Numbered from the stretch's first letter, positions 45,607 through 54,841 are shown. The stretch: 64,000 bases of DNA from JABDQW01 sp942492025 (GCA_942492025.1 CALODJ010000012.1:248001-312000), one strand, 5' to 3'. Program-made: numbers and translations. The notes: generated by a model from the letters alone, not told the origin.

Positions 45607-45800
45607 TCAGCCTATCTCCAGGGTTTTACCATCAATCAACTTATACAGACTTTCTGGTTCATGCGTAGCAATAAAATAGGTCAGGTAGGGCGCGCCGCGC
45701 GCACCACAGGTACCACCCGTCAACAATCATGCGTGTTGTATTGATTTCGGTGCGCACGGCGTACCCGACAATGTATACGCTTGATTTCATCAACGAAATA
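45607..45800. repeat. Family B element copy 3 with extended flanks (inverted relative to copy 2)
   Basis: Inverted-repeat core 45685-45769. Read on the minus strand the flanks match those of the 37.5 kb copy. Its distal part (45607-45684) reads as a plausible protein end, HEPESLYKLIDGKTLEIG then stop, suggesting that the repeat carries the 3' end of a decayed gene. Confidence 0.65.
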
Positions 45801-45817
45801 CGTAACGGATATAATTA

Positions 45818-45894
45818 CGAGCGCAGCGAAGCCATCTTCTGAATCGTACTCAACTGCTGGGGATTGCCGTGTCGCTATCGCGATTCGCAAAGAC
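45818..45894. repeat. Family D palindromic repeat, copy 2 (degenerate)
   Basis: Contains GCGAAGCCATCTTCTGAA, GATTGCCGTGTCGCT and ATTCGCAAAGACG, the same order of parts as the better preserved copy at 55742. Confidence 0.45.
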
Positions 45895-46077
45895 GCGGGA
45901 ATGAAGCGTTAGAGAGACAGCAATCGATTAAAACCTGCTGTGATAGTTTTGTTATAAACAAGTGAACTCTGCGTGATTTCACTGCCGCATGATCATTCCT
46001 CGACGATAAGCGTTTCCTGCTTATCAAGAAAAAAAGTAGTCGATCACGGCTACGCATTTCAACCAGGAGGAAGTCCT

Positions 46078-46755
46078 ATGTTTACATCCGTACGTCATGT
46101 GCTCACCGCCGCTGCAGTCAGCGGTGTGTTACTCAGCCCGGCCACAGCCTCGGCTGACGGCTCCAATGTCTACCAAGTGACCATCACCAATATCACCCAC
46201 TCGATTAACTTCACCCCGATACTGGTAGCCAGTCACCGCAGAGGTGTGTCCTTGTTCGAGCTGGGCTCACCTGCCAGTCATGAACTCGCCGCGATTGCAG
46301 AAGGCGGCGACACGGCACCGCTAGCGACCGTTTTAGACGATGATCCACGCGTCGCCGATGTGCAGAACTCCGGTGGCTTGCTTGAACCGGGCCAGTCGGT
46401 GACTGTTACCGTTAGCGCGAAGCGCGGTGCTGGCCGCATCAGCCTGGCAGCGATGATGCTGCCCACCAACGATGGCTTCATCGCACTGAACAGCGTCAAA
46501 GCACCACGCCACGGTAGCGCAACCTACTATTCAACGGGCTTTGACGGTGGCACCGAACCCAACGACGAACTGTGCATCAGCATACCCGGACCCACTTGCG
46601 GCGGTGAAGGCCCGTCACCGGGAGCCGGTGGCGAAGGCTACGTGCACATTAACCGCGGTATCCACGGCATTGGCGACCTGGCACCCGACGTCTACGACTG
46701 GCGCAACCCGGTTGCCAAAATCACGATCACGCGTGCACACGATGACGATGATTAA
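46078..46755 (+). CDS. Secreted spondin-domain protein
   Basis: A 225-residue protein starting MFTSVRHVLTAAAV after a perfect AGGAGG; an in-frame ATG further up has no ribosome site. Signal peptide to about residue 26 (TASA). The mature part matches spondin_N: YQVTITNITHSINFTPILVASH, FELGSPASHELAAIAEGGD, a GRISLAAMMLPTNDGFIAL strand and a final DWRNPVAKITITRA. It ends in an acidic HDDDD tail. Bacterial members are exported proteins of unknown role, possibly metal-binding or adhesive. Confidence 0.88.
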   Translation: MFTSVRHVLTAAAVSGVLLSPATASADGSNVYQVTITNITHSINFTPILVASHRRGVSLFELGSPASHELAAIAEGGDTAPLATVLDDDPRVADVQNSGGLLEPGQSVTVTVSAKRGAGRISLAAMMLPTNDGFIALNSVKAPRHGSATYYSTGFDGGTEPNDELCISIPGPTCGGEGPSPGAGGEGYVHINRGIHGIGDLAPDVYDWRNPVAKITITRAHDDDD

Positions 46756-46774
46756 ATCAGGTTAATCTCCGGAC

Positions 46775-46798
46775 ACAGGCTGGCACCTGACAGCCTGT
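46775..46798 (+). terminator. Weak hairpin after spondin gene
   Basis: ACAGGCTG and CAGCCTGT with an 8-base loop, 20 bp after the stop; only a weak T-rich tail follows. Confidence 0.35.
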
Positions 46799-46807
46799 TG
46801 ACTTAGT

Positions 46808-46965
46808 TTAAGGAAACTCTGATTAGTTCAGAGTTTCCGTGCGGTACATGGATGTGCCGCCATTTACAGTCACAACAGTGATTGAAAATGAAGAAAAATA
46901 AATATCGCATTTTTATTTTTCGTGCTCTGATAATTCCTGGATGGAATTATTCAGAGCTTCCTTAA
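46808..46965. mobile_element. Family C MITE, copy 1 (150 bp, TTAA duplication)
   Basis: Core 46812-46961, ends GGAAACTCTGA and TCAGAGCTTCC, flanked both sides by TTAA. The left end is itself a hairpin around TTAG. An inverted copy of exactly the same length is at 52017-52166. Ends resemble the IS5-group terminus (GGAAGGTGCGAA) and the duplication fits the YTAR target of that group. Confidence 0.75.
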
Positions 46966-47169
46966 ATAATCAACAGGGGCGGAGGAGGGTAGTAACTGAT
47001 CACTTCGTCCCTGTTTTTAACACTAAATGACGTAGCCCTAATGCGACGAAGCGTAAAGCGGGTTGAAACGCGTCATTTAGCCAGTTGATTTAGGAAAGGA
47101 TTGAAATCCGCGATTCCAAGGTATGGAAAGATGATTGCGGAATATATTCCGCTTCGGCAGTTTGATCGA

Positions 47170-50100
47170 TCAGCTGACTTTTATTTTATCTGTCAGTATG
47201 TCTTCCATATTTTTTTTCGCGATGTATTCCGCAAACTGTTCGATGTAAGAAAGCAGCACAGGCACCAGGAACAACACCAGTAAGGTCGCAAAGCCCAGGC
47301 CGAACGATATACTGACCGCCATGGGGATGAGGAACTGGGCCTGCAACGAGGTCTCAAAGAGGAGAGGCGTGAGACCTGCGATGGTCGTCAGTGAGGTTAA
47401 CATCACCGCTCTCAAGCGCAGGCAGGCAGACTCAACCAGTGCGTCACGGACAGCCATGCCACTCGTTCTTAGCTGTTTGTAGAAGGTCACCAGGATGATA
47501 GAGTCATTTATCACGATACCCGACAGGCCAAACATACCGAACTGCGATAGAATCGTTAGATCGATGCCTAACAGCCAGTGCCCGAAAATCGCGCCGCAGA
47601 CCCCAAATGGAATGACCATCATGACGGCCAGCGGCCAGCTATAGGATGCGAACACCCAGGCAAGGATGATATAGATCAACACCAGCGCCAGCATGCCTCC
47701 CTGTTTCATGTCGGCGCTGGTCTCACGTTCTTCTTCTGCTTTGCCTTTGTACGTTACCTGCAAGCCATACTCGTTCACAATCTCCGGTATCACGGTTTCC
47801 TGTAATTTTCTCAGAACTTCATTGGCATTGGTCTTCTTTGCATCCACTTCTGCGGTGACATGCACGCCCAGTTTTGCATCGGTATGACGCAACAATTCCA
47901 GTCCTTGCAAAGAGCTGAGTTCAACCACGTTACTGAGTAACAGCCGGTCGCCCGAGCTGGTGATGATCGGCAGGGTTTCGAGGATGCCCTGGAATTTGCG
48001 CTCTTCTGCCGGTAACATGATACGCACTTCGATCTCTTCATAGGAATCATAGAATATCTGAAGTAACTGGCCATCGAGTGCGGCGCGTAACTGACGGCCG
48101 ACTTCGGCGACGGTCAGGCCAGCGGATTGCGCCAGCGGTGTGAGCTCGAAAATATACTGCTGGCGGCCATAAGGCAGGTCATCGAGGATATTGCTCAGGC
48201 CGTCATAATTTTTCATCGCGTCAGCGAGGTCCTCGGCAGCATGTTTCAGCGTGATGGCATCTGATCCCGATAAAAAGATGTCGAGATCGCGGCCGGGTGG
48301 TCCGCCGCGCGGGCTGCTTATCGATAACTGTTCGACACCTGCAGGTATCTCCAGCCGTGACTCCCATTCTTCGATCATGGTGGTATTTCTGACGTTGCGT
48401 TCATCCGGCTGCAGCAGTTCGACCTGTAGCATCGCATATTGATTGCCATTCTGGTAATTTCTGCCACCATCAAAACTCGCGGTGTTCATACGTAACAGGG
48501 CCGCTGTGATCAGTGAACCCTGATCACTCAAGGCATCATCGGTTTCCGTCAGGTGCTGTTCCAACTGGTTGGTAAATGCGCGTACCTGTTCAGGCGGGGT
48601 GCCAGCAGCAAATTTTACGCTGGCATTGATCACGGTACTTTCCGGTTGTGGGAAAAACTGAAATTTCACCTGTCCAAAAACAACCAGCGATACTGCCAGC
48701 ACCAGCGAACATATCGCGATGGTGAGCGTGGTTAAACGATGGTCAATGGCATGTTGGATCACCGGTCTGAAATAAACATCTCGAAACTTTTTGAAACCAT
48801 TTTCCAGTTTCTGTCGTACCGCACCATTCTTTTTGTGGTGGTTCTTATGGAAACTGTGACGCAGGTGTCCCGGCAGGATAAGGAAACTCTCGATCAGTGA
48901 AGCGATAATCACGCAGATCACGACGAAGGGGATATCGAACAGGATCGAACCGATGATACCTGTGACCATCATCAACGGAAGAAATGCGGCCACGGTGGTT
49001 AAGGATGACGACATCACTGGCGCCAGCATGCGCATGGCGCCACCTTCAGCGGCCATCAGCGAGTTTTCGCCATAGTGGTAGTGGGTCAGTGCATCCTCAC
49101 CGACGACGATGGCATCATCAACGATGATGCCCAGCGTCATGATCATGGCGAACAGGCTGATCATGTTGATGCTGCCGCCAAAAAAATACAGCACGGCCAG
49201 CGCACCGAAAAAAGATGTGGGTATGCCGATGGCAACCCAGAACGCGACGCGTCCATTCAGGAAGATATACAGGATGGCCAGCACCAGTACCAGTCCGGAA
49301 ATACCGTTCTTTACCAACAGATCAATCCTCTGCTGTATTAAAGCGTATTTTTCATCAAACACGACCAGTTCGATCGAGGGTGCTAAGGTCTCTCGGGTTT
49401 TTGTCAGCCACTGTTGCATGATCTCAGCAGATTCCAGGGCGTCGGTACTCTCGGTCCGCTGCAGGTTCATCAGTATGGCCGGTTGACCCTGATAGTATAT
49501 CTCCACCTGGTTTTCTTTGGGCCGCCGCTTGATCTCGGCGATATCATCCAGCGTAAGTTTCTGACCGCTTGCGGTCGTAAGCAGGTTCAGCGAGGAAAAT
49601 TCCTGCACATCACGTTTCCGCTGTAGACCTCTTACTTCACGCGCGGATTCACTTTCAGCAACCGTACCCGCGGGTATATCCTGGCTCTGATTGATTATAC
49701 GATCGCCGATCTGGTTCAAAGACAGGCCGAGTCGCTGGATCTGGTTTGCGCTGACCTCGATGGCTATTTCCTGCTCAGGCATACCGCTAAAGTCGACTCT
49801 TGCAATGCCGCTATCGAGCAGTTCCCGTTCAAACTGGAACGCCAGCGGGCGCAGTTCCTCCAGTTCACTGTCGGCGGTTAAAATGATGGTTGCGACAGCT
49901 TCATAACGTGCGATCTTGGTGACGATCGGGTCCTCAGCGTCAGTGGGCAAGTTGCGAATATTGGAAACGAACTGTTTTACCTCGTCCAGTGCCACGCCCA
50001 TATCGGTGTTTTCTTCATATTCGATGACGATAGAGCTAAGGCCGCGCGTTGAAGTCGATGTCATCTCCTTCTTACCATCGAGTGTCCGTAATGCCTGTTC

Positions 50101-50391
50101 TAGCGGAACAGTAATAGAACGCTCGACATCTTCCGCACTGGCGCCCGGCCAGACGACGTTTACCGTTATATAGTCAAGCGCAAAATTCGGGAAAAACTGT
50201 TTGTTTAGCTGAGTCAGACTGTAGGCGCCAAGGATGATCATCGTCGCCATCAGCAGGTTGGCGGCAACAGGATGTTGCGCAAACATGTGGATGAATCCGC
50301 CTGAGCGGGTGTCTGGATTACCTGGAGTTGTATTCCCTGGAGGCGATGGTTCTGGCGGCTGCTGCGACGGCGGCGCGTTCTTCGAACTCAT
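47170..50391 (-). CDS. RND efflux permease (AcrB/HAE1-like)
   Basis: A 1073-residue inner-membrane pump with the RND pattern: N-terminal helix (HPVAANLLMATMIILGAY), porter segments (YITVNVVWPGASAEDVERSI), TM4 proton-relay LGIIVDDAIVVGEDAL with the Asp-Asp pair, a second large loop and TM10-12 (GLSGIVINDSIILVTFYKQLR). It has an N-terminal Pro-rich extension of about 30 residues. Its start overlaps the upstream MFP gene by 4 bp (ATGA), so both are one operon. No outer-membrane factor is adjacent; a TolC elsewhere would be needed. Substrate unknown. Confidence 0.93.
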   Translation of the reverse strand: MSSKNAPPSQQPPEPSPPGNTTPGNPDTRSGGFIHMFAQHPVAANLLMATMIILGAYSLTQLNKQFFPNFALDYITVNVVWPGASAEDVERSITVPLEQALRTLDGKKEMTSTSTRGLSSIVIEYEENTDMGVALDEVKQFVSNIRNLPTDAEDPIVTKIARYEAVATIILTADSELEELRPLAFQFERELLDSGIARVDFSGMPEQEIAIEVSANQIQRLGLSLNQIGDRIINQSQDIPAGTVAESESAREVRGLQRKRDVQEFSSLNLLTTASGQKLTLDDIAEIKRRPKENQVEIYYQGQPAILMNLQRTESTDALESAEIMQQWLTKTRETLAPSIELVVFDEKYALIQQRIDLLVKNGISGLVLVLAILYIFLNGRVAFWVAIGIPTSFFGALAVLYFFGGSINMISLFAMIMTLGIIVDDAIVVGEDALTHYHYGENSLMAAEGGAMRMLAPVMSSSLTTVAAFLPLMMVTGIIGSILFDIPFVVICVIIASLIESFLILPGHLRHSFHKNHHKKNGAVRQKLENGFKKFRDVYFRPVIQHAIDHRLTTLTIAICSLVLAVSLVVFGQVKFQFFPQPESTVINASVKFAAGTPPEQVRAFTNQLEQHLTETDDALSDQGSLITAALLRMNTASFDGGRNYQNGNQYAMLQVELLQPDERNVRNTTMIEEWESRLEIPAGVEQLSISSPRGGPPGRDLDIFLSGSDAITLKHAAEDLADAMKNYDGLSNILDDLPYGRQQYIFELTPLAQSAGLTVAEVGRQLRAALDGQLLQIFYDSYEEIEVRIMLPAEERKFQGILETLPIITSSGDRLLLSNVVELSSLQGLELLRHTDAKLGVHVTAEVDAKKTNANEVLRKLQETVIPEIVNEYGLQVTYKGKAEEERETSADMKQGGMLALVLIYIILAWVFASYSWPLAVMMVIPFGVCGAIFGHWLLGIDLTILSQFGMFGLSGIVINDSIILVTFYKQLRTSGMAVRDALVESACLRLRAVMLTSLTTIAGLTPLLFETSLQAQFLIPMAVSISFGLGFATLLVLFLVPVLLSYIEQFAEYIAKKNMEDILTDKIKVS

Positions 50392-51716
50392 GGGTGCTCG
50401 CCTGATGTCTGGTGTGAAATTTCAGTGTTCGACGTCGTCTCATTTCGAACTTCGACTTTGAGGCCGTTGACCGCCAGTGGCAACTGGGTTGTGATGATCT
50501 CATCACCGGGCTTGAGGCTGTCACTGCGTATCAGTACGAACTGCCTGCCATCGCGATACCGGTTACCCAGTTTTTCGACTTTCACAGCGACCAGCCGTTC
50601 GTTGTCAACACGGTAGATCCGGTCGGTGCCATAGATCGAAGAAACCGGCACGCTGAATGCACCTTCAATAGCCGGTAATTCTAATGCCATCTCCACGGTA
50701 TCACCGATAGTTAAGGTGTCTGCAGCGCCACTGTCCATGATGAACAACGCGTCAACCCCGTGGCCATCGTTAGCTATCGAGCCTGAAATCCGGTCCAGGG
50801 TGACAACATGTTTACCATTGGTTTTAACCGTAGCCTGAAAGGGTTGCTGCTGCGTTATAGCCTGTTTAATGATGCTGATAAACTTTTGCGGCAACTGCGC
50901 ACGTAACTCGATACGGTCGGTGGCATACATTTCAAGCATCGCTTCACCGGGGCGCACACGCTCACCAGGTGACACCATGGTCTTTAGAATGATGCCGTCG
51001 AATGGTGCGGTAACTGTTGCGCGTGCCAGGTCGATTTCCGCCTGTTCTGCGAGTGCTCGACTACGGCTCAGCCTCGCTTCGAGTTGATCGAGTCGGGCAG
51101 GGTGGTCGGTGATGGTAAGCTGTCTGCTGTTCAGCGCTAGCTTCTGATTATTCAAGGCCTCTTTCTGTGTATCAAAACTGGCCTGGCTGGTCAGATTGGT
51201 CTTGCTGGTTTTCTCTTCTCGTGCCAGCTTTTTCTCTGCCAATGCAACCAGGGAATTCTCGAGTTTTAGTGCGGCAAGATCATATTGATAACGATTCTTC
51301 TCTGAAATGATTAAAGCTTCCAGTTCCGCAACAGATGATTTTCTATCTTCCAGTGCCAGTCTGGCATCGGTATCATCCAGCAAAATAAGCAACTGACCAC
51401 TGTTAACATTCTGGCCTTCGTTGACTTCGAGTGACACCACATCGGCATCGATGATGGATGTGATCGTGGCGGTATAAGGTGATTCGACACTGCCATATAA
51501 TTGCAGCTGGGGACGTTTAGCGCCATCGATGAGTCGGTGTGTCTGTACCTTCCAGGATTTTTCTTCCTTTGCTTTGACCGGCGGTTCGGGCTGCACCAGC
51601 TTGAAGATTACCAACAGTACCGCAGTCACGAGGATGATAACAAACGGTAAGGCCCTGGATTTGCTGCGCTCCTGTTGCCAGAATGACCTGAAAAATTGTG
51701 GTAGATTCTCGTACAT
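50388..51716 (-). CDS. RND periplasmic adaptor (membrane fusion protein)
   Basis: A 442-residue HlyD/AcrA-type adaptor: one N-terminal membrane helix (ALPFVIILVTAVLLVIFKLV), a lipoyl half (ADVVSLEVNEGQNVNSGQLLILLD), a long coiled-coil hairpin (about 120-220, rich in KLAREEKTS and LARLS heptads), the second lipoyl half (VTAPFDGIILKTMVSPGERVRPG) and beta-barrel and proximal domains. It bridges the permease and an outer-membrane channel. Translationally coupled to the permease. Confidence 0.93.
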   Translation of the reverse strand: MYENLPQFFRSFWQQERSKSRALPFVIILVTAVLLVIFKLVQPEPPVKAKEEKSWKVQTHRLIDGAKRPQLQLYGSVESPYTATITSIIDADVVSLEVNEGQNVNSGQLLILLDDTDARLALEDRKSSVAELEALIISEKNRYQYDLAALKLENSLVALAEKKLAREEKTSKTNLTSQASFDTQKEALNNQKLALNSRQLTITDHPARLDQLEARLSRSRALAEQAEIDLARATVTAPFDGIILKTMVSPGERVRPGEAMLEMYATDRIELRAQLPQKFISIIKQAITQQQPFQATVKTNGKHVVTLDRISGSIANDGHGVDALFIMDSGAADTLTIGDTVEMALELPAIEGAFSVPVSSIYGTDRIYRVDNERLVAVKVEKLGNRYRDGRQFVLIRSDSLKPGDEIITTQLPLAVNGLKVEVRNETTSNTEISHQTSGEHP

Positions 51717-52012
51717 AACAAGTTGATATAGAAAGTAAAAAAAGGCGTAAGTTTCAGTCAGGCTATATTACAAGTTATTTCTGTATGAAATATGTCAGCA
51801 TGACAGTACGGGTCTCAAACTGACCAAAAAATTCGGGGCAGACCAGCATGGCTTATTGAATAAGACAAAAACTTGTTAAATATAACTCCGCTTGAGGGGC
51901 TTAAAATTCTCATTTTATATTCAAAAACGCTGTTTTAAGGAGAGAGGCTCATGCTAGGTGTGAGTTTACGTGTGTGAGGGCATACCATTTAAAAGATGAG
52001 TCAGGCAGTATT

Positions 52013-52170
52013 ATAGGGAAGCTCTGAATAATTCATCTGTGAATTATCAGAGCACGGGAAGCATAAAATGCGATTTTCTGTTTCCTTTCATCTTCAATCG
52101 CTTAAGGCGATTGAAAATGGCGGCGCATCCGTGCGCCGCGGAAACTCTGAATTAATCAGAGTTTCCATAG
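52013..52170. mobile_element. Family C MITE, copy 2 (150 bp, ATAG duplication, inverted)
   Basis: Core 52017-52166, flanked by ATAG on both sides. Same length as copy 1 but opposite orientation. It contains three internal hairpins: GAATAATTC..GAATTATC, CAATCGCTTAAGGCGATTG, and GCGGCGCATCCGTGCGCCGC. Together with copy 1 it brackets the RND operon. Confidence 0.75.
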
Positions 52171-52208
52171 TTTGATTGTGAATCTAAAGACCCATTTGAA
52201 CCATTAAA

Positions 52209-52562
52209 ATGAATCCAATAGACATTAGTAAGAATTTACAACAATTGCATGAAATACTGAAAAATCATCAGAGTATTGAAACCGCCTGGCTGGAATCGCT
52301 AATTGAACTTTGTGATGGCGATGAGTTGGCACTGTATAGTGAACTCAATTCAAAACGCATGTGGGGTGGGGCAGGTTCCATTGCAAATGAAGCCCTGGCC
52401 GATAATTACGGCATAGAGGAATGGATTTGGAATGCTGAGATTCAGCAGTTTCGAGAGCTGATGATTGAGCTGGGCCAGCACTTAATGGATCGAGGTAACG
52501 CCTATCCCGATATAGCTACCTGGTTGCTGGCCTTCAGTAACTGGAATCAGTCAGGTCAGTAA
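52209..52562 (+). CDS. Hypothetical protein, 117 residues
   Basis: A small, largely helical acidic protein (LQQLHEILKNHQSIETAWLESLIELCDGDE, then WGGAGSIANEAL and IQQFRELMIELGQHL). The GGAGSIAN motif and size recall short proteins found beside cytosolic enzymes, but I do not recognise the family. No signal or membrane segment. It begins 39 bp after the family C repeat. Confidence 0.6.
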   Translation: MNPIDISKNLQQLHEILKNHQSIETAWLESLIELCDGDELALYSELNSKRMWGGAGSIANEALADNYGIEEWIWNAEIQQFRELMIELGQHLMDRGNAYPDIATWLLAFSNWNQSGQ

Positions 52563-52649
52563 ACCTTCTCTACATATCTGGCAACAATTGATCATTTATT
52601 ATTGATTATAATTAATGCCAGTCACCGTTCAATTGATGTTCAAATGGAG

Positions 52650-52817
52650 CTAGGAGTCTGCGCGGTAGAAAGTATCCCTACTGCAAAAGCGCCACAGCGG
52701 TCCATTTATCTGTTCTTTTTCGTTGCGTAGTGTCCACTATGCGCCTCAAAAGAACAGAAAACTGTCCTCGCCGTGCCACTTTTTCGCTACGGGTATTTCT
52801 ACCGCGCAGACTCCTAG
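52650..52817. mobile_element. Palindromic MITE family E (160 bp, CTAG duplication)
   Basis: Core 52654-52813 has perfect ends GAGTCTGCGCGGTAGAAA and complement, flanked by CTAG on both sides. The whole core folds as one imperfect hairpin: CTGTTCTTTT pairs with AAAAGAACAG, around a central GCGTAGTGTCCACTATGCGC. Single copy in the window. Confidence 0.8.
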
Positions 52818-52892
52818 TGCAAAAAAGGTTCAAACCCGGATATCATGGTTAAAAGCAGGTAAGCCCGGAGAGTGGGCAGGTGGCAAATACAT

Positions 52893-53444
52893 ATGAACAT
52901 TTACGTTATGCGTCATGGTCGTACCAACTATAACGAGCTGGAACTCTGTAACGACGACCCGAATGCTGATGTGCATTTGAACGCTATTGGAAAACAGCAG
53001 GCCCAGGCGGCAGCAGAGCAGCTGCGCGATGTAACTATCGACCGTATTATTGTCTCGCCGCTGCCACGCACTCGTCAGACAGCCGAGTTCGTAAATCAAT
53101 ATCATGAAGCTCCGATTGAAGTCCATCCAGATATTTCAGATATACGCACTGGCTTTGATGGTAAGGCCGTGGACGAGTATTTCGCTGCCATCGCTCACGA
53201 TCCCCTTAACGCGCGTGTAAATGGAGGCGAGTCAGTGCTGGACCACAAGCGACGTGTGTTGGGTTTTATTCATTGGTTACAACAACAGCATCAAGAGAAT
53301 ATTCTTATCGTTGCGCATGAAGATACCCTGCGGGTGTTTGTCGCTCATTTTGAGAGTGATGTTCCAGATGAGCGGCTGCGCGATCTCACTATAGGTAACT
53401 GTGAGTACAGGTGCTACAAATTAGGCGAAAGTTCTAATAATTGA
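52893..53444 (+). CDS. Histidine phosphatase family protein
   Basis: A 183-residue phosphoglycerate-mutase-fold protein starting MNIYVMRHGRTNYNE, with catalytic His8 in RHG, phosphate-pocket SPLPRTRQTAEF and the second His in IVAHEDTLR. Members are cofactor-independent phosphatases of sugars, nucleotides or phosphoproteins; substrate cannot be told. AGGTGG precedes the ATG. Confidence 0.9.
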   Translation: MNIYVMRHGRTNYNELELCNDDPNADVHLNAIGKQQAQAAAEQLRDVTIDRIIVSPLPRTRQTAEFVNQYHEAPIEVHPDISDIRTGFDGKAVDEYFAAIAHDPLNARVNGGESVLDHKRRVLGFIHWLQQQHQENILIVAHEDTLRVFVAHFESDVPDERLRDLTIGNCEYRCYKLGESSNN

Positions 53445-53625
53445 AGGGGTAAGCTGGAATTCCCTGGTCCTTAACCTGTTGTTTATAGGGACAGTGAACG
53501 CGAATTTGCTGGTTGACATATTTGGTGGTACCGTGGTAGGGGTTATCGGCGAGGTTTCTGTTGACCAGAAAAGCTTTGTTGTGTTTGCAGAATAAAAGCG
53601 ACTTGTCACTGGCAGTACCGAACAT
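53434..53625 (-). CDS. Possible 63-residue protein
   Basis: Minus-strand frame starting MFGTASDKSLLFCKHNKAF and ending GIPAYPFNY. Codon third positions are C/T-rich and look coding, and single Cys residues sit in CKHNKAF and HCPYK. No ribosome site is visible and it overlaps the 3' end of the phosphatase gene by 11 bp. Either a small gene or a remnant. Confidence 0.35.
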   Translation of the reverse strand: MFGTASDKSLLFCKHNKAFLVNRNLADNPYHGTTKYVNQQIRVHCPYKQQVKDQGIPAYPFNY

Positions 53626-53651
53626 TTGTAATACAACGCATTCAATAATCT

Positions 53652-53819
53652 ATGAAAATGAATATAAAAGCCCCGAAACTAAAAGAAAAGATATGTGCAA
53701 ACTGCGCGTTGAAAGAAACCTGTGGTGATCTGCCTGGTTTATGCATTCTAATATACTATGCCCTGATTGCCTTAGTGGTTGTCGGGCTGGCTTACTTTCT
53801 AATAACCATGACGTTATGA
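53652..53819 (+). CDS. Small cysteine-rich membrane protein, 55 residues
   Basis: Frame from ATG at 53652 (or 53658) to TGA at 53817. It has a basic N-terminus (KAPKLKEK), a four-cysteine motif CANCALKETCGDLPGLC (spacing C-2-C-5-C-6-C) and one C-terminal transmembrane helix (ILIYYALIALVVVGLAYFLI). The motif could bind a metal or Fe-S centre on the cytoplasmic face; that is inference. No good ribosome site is seen. I do not know a named family. Confidence 0.5.
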   Translation: MKMNIKAPKLKEKICANCALKETCGDLPGLCILIYYALIALVVVGLAYFLITMTL

Positions 53820-54030
53820 GCAATTCTAGTCTAAAGGCGTCACAATAATGGGTCTTACCCACTGCTGCCCCACATAATCGTAAGTCTAGTGCGGGAATTT
53901 CAGTTATGACAGTAGTTGCATAACAGTGAGATAACAAGTACATGATTTCGGCGTAATAGAAACCCTATACGGCTTGAAGATCAGATCTTACTTTTGACAT
54001 GTAAATCGTAAGGCCTGCCGCTGTTGGTTA

Positions 54031-54366
54031 TTACCCTGTTGGATACTGAGAACCATCCGCCGTACATATTGCAGGGTGTGCACTGTGCACCGCGACTTCG
54101 AGTTCACTGTGGAATGAATTAATTTTATCGGTATAGCTGAGCACCATCCGTTTGTATTCGGTGAGTCCGGGATTGCGGCCGGCTTTATTGAGCAGGGTTT
54201 CACCGAGGTTTTCTTGTAGCAAGTTGATCTGGCCACTGATTGTCTGCGGCGTCAGATGAAGACGCTCGTCGGCACGGGCGATACCACTCGCCTTGGCGAC
54301 AGTCCAGAAATAGTACAAACCCTTGCCGTTGATCACGTCCTGTGATGCTTCGAAAAATTCGAACAA
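54031..54366 (-). pseudogene. Truncated NhaR-like LysR regulator
   Basis: A 111-residue frame holding only the HTH half: GKGLYYFWTVAKASGIARADERLHLTPQTISGQ in shorter pieces matches the NhaR-type at 32743, then degenerates after VHSAHP into unrelated residues and a stop. The effector domain is missing. Probably a decayed duplicate; it might still bind DNA but should not respond to ligand. Confidence 0.75.
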
Positions 54367-54440
54367 ATATTAAAAATAATACGACTTTAAGTCATATTTA
54401 AAACGTTATATTGGAAAAGCGTTAAACAAAAACAGGGGAA

Positions 54441-54533
54441 TTGAACGTGCAGATTGATTTACAGGCGCGCGATTTCTCACTGACAAAGATCCTGAGAAAC
54501 CACGTTGAGCGTCGATTTGGCTTTGCCCTGAGT
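54441..54533 (+). pseudogene. Fragment of HPF/RaiA ribosome-associated protein gene
   Basis: The first 31 codons (from TTG, or GTG at 54447) read NVQIDLQARDFSLTKILRNH and VERRFGFALS, the N-terminus of a hibernation-factor-like protein. The frame then enters a different gene remnant, so the rest of the fold is lost. A CAGGGGAA ribosome site survives. Confidence 0.6.
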
Positions 54534-54543
54534 ACGCTTTTTG

Positions 54544-54827
54544 GGTGGTTTCATGATGGTTGGTATTCTGGTAAGCTTCCTCGCCGGTTTGGGTGCCGTT
54601 ACGTTCGACATGCCCGTGCTATCACTGGCTGTTTCGGCTATGTTCGTTCTGCTAATGGCGGGGCTGATTCTGTACGAAACCAGTAACATCTCCACGGCGG
54701 TGAAACCAACTACATAATAGCCACCGTAACCTTGTATGTATCCATCTTTATTCTGTTCACCAGCATGATGCATTTGCTTGGCTTCATGAATGGAGAGGAA
54801 TGGCAACAGCGGTTAATACTGGCATAG
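54544..54827 (+). pseudogene. yccA: C-terminal remnant of yccA (Bax-inhibitor-1 family), frameshifted
   Basis: From 54544 the frame reads GGFMMVGILVSFLAGLGAVT, then FDMPVLSLAVSAMFVLLMAG and LILYETSN, very close to the C-terminal helices of YccA. It then shifts frame near 54690 and continues as GGETNYIIATVTLYVSIFIL and TSMMHLLGF to the TAG at 54825. The N-terminal two thirds of the gene are missing, and its front is fused to the RaiA fragment. Confidence 0.75.
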
Positions 54828-54841
54828 AGGGTAACTTGAAC

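Noticed and set aside
46808..52170. RND operon as a composite transposon
   Set aside because: The two bracketing elements have different target duplications (TTAA, ATAG), so they inserted separately.
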